Below, one piece after another: positions 62,559-64,000 of a stretch of 64,000 nucleotides of DNA (positions are counted from its first letter, which is position 1; each line of letters opens with the position of its first letter). Source of the stretch: Rhodopseudomonas pentothenatexigens (GTDB lineage: Bacteria > Pseudomonadota > Alphaproteobacteria > Rhizobiales > Xanthobacteraceae). Under the pieces are notes generated by a model. It saw nothing but the letters and a program-made list of their open reading frames with translations. It was not told the DNA's origin and ran no database searches. A program made the translations under genes and the position numbers. The stretch is from contig NZ_UFQQ01000006.1 in NCBI RefSeq assembly GCF_900218015.1, positions 1 through 64,000 on the forward strand, written 5' to 3'.

Positions 62559-64000
62559 ATGAGCGCGCCGCGTTACGCCGAAATCGGCGTCACCACCAAT
62601 TTCTCGTTTCTCGAAGGCGGATCGCATCCGCAGGACTATGTCCATGAAGCGAGCCGGCTCGGGCTCGACGCGATCGGCATCGCCGATCGCAACACGCTGG
62701 CCGGCGTGGTCCGCGCCTACAGCGAACTCGACAACGAGGACTTGGCTTACAAGCCCAAGCTGCTGATCGGCGCGCGGCTGTGCTTCATCGACGGCACGCC
62801 GGACGTGCTGGCCTATCCGACCGATCGCGCCGCCTACGGCCGCCTCTGCCGCCTGCTCAGCGCCGGCAAGCTGCGCGCCGGGAAGGGCGAGTGCCATCTG
62901 ACGTTCGCGGATTTAGAGGAGTTCGCCCACGAGCCTGCCACACCTAGCGATAGGGCTTCGGCTACTATCCACCAACTCCACTCCCCGTCATGGCCGGGCT
63001 TGACCCGACCATCCACGGCTCCGAGCAAGGCCGTGCTGGTGTCCGTGGATGCCCGGGTCAAGCCCGGGCATGACGGTGGAACGGTTACGGGTCGTCATTC
63101 GAAGATATTGCTGGTCGTCATGCCGGCCTATCGCTTCCAGACCAAAGCGATTGCCACCGCACTCGAACGCCTCACCGCCCTCAACGCCGGTGCCGTCTGG
63201 CTCGGCCTCGCGCCGTATTATCGCGGCGACGACAAGCGGCGGCTCGATCGGCTGCGCCGCATCGCGGCGGCAGCGAAGGTGCCGTGCATCGCCACCAACG
63301 ACGTACTGTATCACCACCCGGCGCGGCGCGCGCTGCAGGACGTGCTGACCTGCGTCCGCGCCAAGACCACGATCGACAAGGCCGGCCGCAAACTGGAGGG
63401 CAATGCCGAGCGGCATCTCAAGCCCGCCGCCGAGATGGCGCGGCTGTTCCGCGCCGATCCGGACGCGATCGCCGAGACGCTCAGGTTCGCGGGTCGCATC
63501 GGCTTCACGCTGGACGAACTGAAATATCACTATCCCGACGAGCCGGTGCCGCCCGGCAAGACCGCGCAAGCGCATCTGAAGGACCTCACCGAGCAGGGCA
63601 TCCAGCAATATTTCCCGCACGGCATCAGCGACAAGCTGAAGGCCACCATCGCCAAGGAACTGGCGATCATCGAACGGCGCGGCTACGCGCATTATTTTCT
63701 CACCGTGCACGACATCGTCCGCTATGCGCGCTCGCAGAATATCCTGTGCCAGGGCCGCGGCTCGGCGGCCAATTCGGCCGTCTGCTACGTGCTCGGCATC
63801 ACCTGCGTCGATCCGACCGAGATCGACCTGTTGTTCGAGCGCTTCGTCTCCGAGGAGCGCGACGAGCCGCCGGACATCGACGTCGATTTCGAGCATTCGC
63901 GCCGCGAAGAGGTGATGCAATATATCTATCGCCGCTACGGCCGGCATCGCGCCGCGATCGTCGCCACCGTGATCCATTATCGGCCGCGCTCGGCGATCCG
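62559..64000 (+). CDS. dnaE2: DnaE2 (ImuC), error-prone DNA polymerase III alpha subunit, partial
   Basis: The gene starts at ATG 62559 and is open to the window end, giving the first 480 of an expected 1050-1100 residues. The N-terminal PHP domain shows [20 protein letters not shown] and [20 protein letters not shown]. The palm region begins [20 protein letters not shown] and has [20 protein letters not shown] with catalytic Asp residues. Together with imuA and imuB it performs translesion synthesis. A family C palindrome (62985-63076) is embedded in frame and adds about 31 palindrome-encoded residues (143-173) plus flanks between [10 protein letters not shown] and [11 protein letters not shown], which are adjacent in related proteins as I recall. 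No stop results, so the protein is probably made with an extra loop. The ribosome-binding site is weak (GAG at -7). Confidence 0.88.
   Translation, partial: MSAPRYAEIGVTTNFSFLEGGSHPQDYVHEASRLGLDAIGIADRNTLAGVVRAYSELDNEDLAYKPKLLIGARLCFIDGTPDVLAYPTDRAAYGRLCRLLSAGKLRAGKGECHLTFADLEEFAHEPATPSDRASATIHQLHSPSWPGLTRPSTAPSKAVLVSVDARVKPGHDGGTVTGRHSKILLVVMPAYRFQTKAIATALERLTALNAGAVWLGLAPYYRGDDKRRLDRLRRIAAAAKVPCIATNDVLYHHPARRALQDVLTCVRAKTTIDKAGRKLEGNAERHLKPAAEMARLFRADPDAIAETLRFAGRIGFTLDELKYHYPDEPVPPGKTAQAHLKDLTEQGIQQYFPHGISDKLKATIAKELAIIERRGYAHYFLTVHDIVRYARSQNILCQGRGSAANSAVCYVLGITCVDPTEIDLLFERFVSEERDEPPDIDVDFEHSRREEVMQYIYRRYGRHRAAIVATVIHYRPRSAI
62985..63076. repeat. Family C palindromic repeat inside the dnaE2 coding region
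   Basis: This 92-bp element, from CCGTCATGGCCGGGCTTGAC to CGGGTCAAGCCCGGGCATGA, CGG, has a nearly perfect palindromic structure (GGCCGGGCTTGACCCG against CGGGTCAAGCCCGGGC). It is read in frame as [31 protein letters not shown]. The inserted length keeps the frame of dnaE2. This recalls the palindromic elements in coding genes of Rickettsia. Confidence 0.85.

Overview
The window is GC-rich alphaproteobacterial DNA. Gene content and order point strongly to Rhodopseudomonas palustris or a very close relative: a tarPQM TRAP transporter, couAB, a 4-hydroxybenzoyl-CoA-type thioesterase, couP, a diguanylate cyclase, the coumarate ABC transporter genes and couR stand together, with ppc and pobA nearby. 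This identification rests on recalled knowledge of that locus, not on a database search. Genes are densely packed and mostly have clear Shine-Dalgarno sequences. Many gaps carry palindromic repeats of five sequence families.

Layout. (1) 1-12964: acyl-CoA metabolism (thiolase-like proteins, short-chain dehydrogenases, crotonases, an acyl-CoA dehydrogenase, two acyl-CoA synthetases, and a phosphotransferase with its DUF6285 partner), probably fatty, dicarboxylic or alicyclic acid breakdown. The left edge cuts a minus-strand gene. (2) 12961-18913: an orphan hybrid histidine kinase, a LysR regulator overlapping a YeiH-type exporter, and a Pro-tailed membrane protein. (3) 19007-21814: phosphoenolpyruvate carboxylase. 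(4) About 21815-24990: an AT-richer accessory island with one 801-residue DPPY-motif methyltransferase, a possible small partner ORF and the decayed tail of an IS481-like transposase. (5) 24997-32967: an SMR efflux protein, a BON/OmpA-like protein, an MFE-type SDR, a thiolase-like/DUF35 pair, an amidase overlapping a DUF2848 gene, and a thioesterase. (6) 33309-48506: the aromatic-acid locus. PobA hydroxylates 4-hydroxybenzoate. TarPQM and the ABC system take up hydroxycinnamates. CouB makes the CoA thioester, CouA hydrates and cleaves it, and CouR represses. Three 15-bp operator-like palindromes of the same layout lie upstream of tarP, inside the couA promoter and between couR and the ABC operon. 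(7) 48531-57028: a predicted lipoprotein, a Lys/Ala-rich protein, a CPA2 antiporter, a class III nucleotidyl cyclase with a CxxCH haem motif, a glycerate kinase and a lone aromatic/amino-acid-type binding protein. (8) 57029-64000: a DNA-damage block. UdgX and a HhH-tailed radical SAM protein diverge from imuA-imuB-dnaE2, with a perfect alphaproteobacterial SOS box (GTTC-N7-GTTC) between them.

Most noteworthy: a palindromic repeat inserted in frame in the coding sequence of dnaE2; the SOS box shared by the mutasome and the UdgX/rSAM pair; the three-site CouR operator set; the haem-motif cyclase; and the accessory methyltransferase island. No tRNA, rRNA or CRISPR was recognised.
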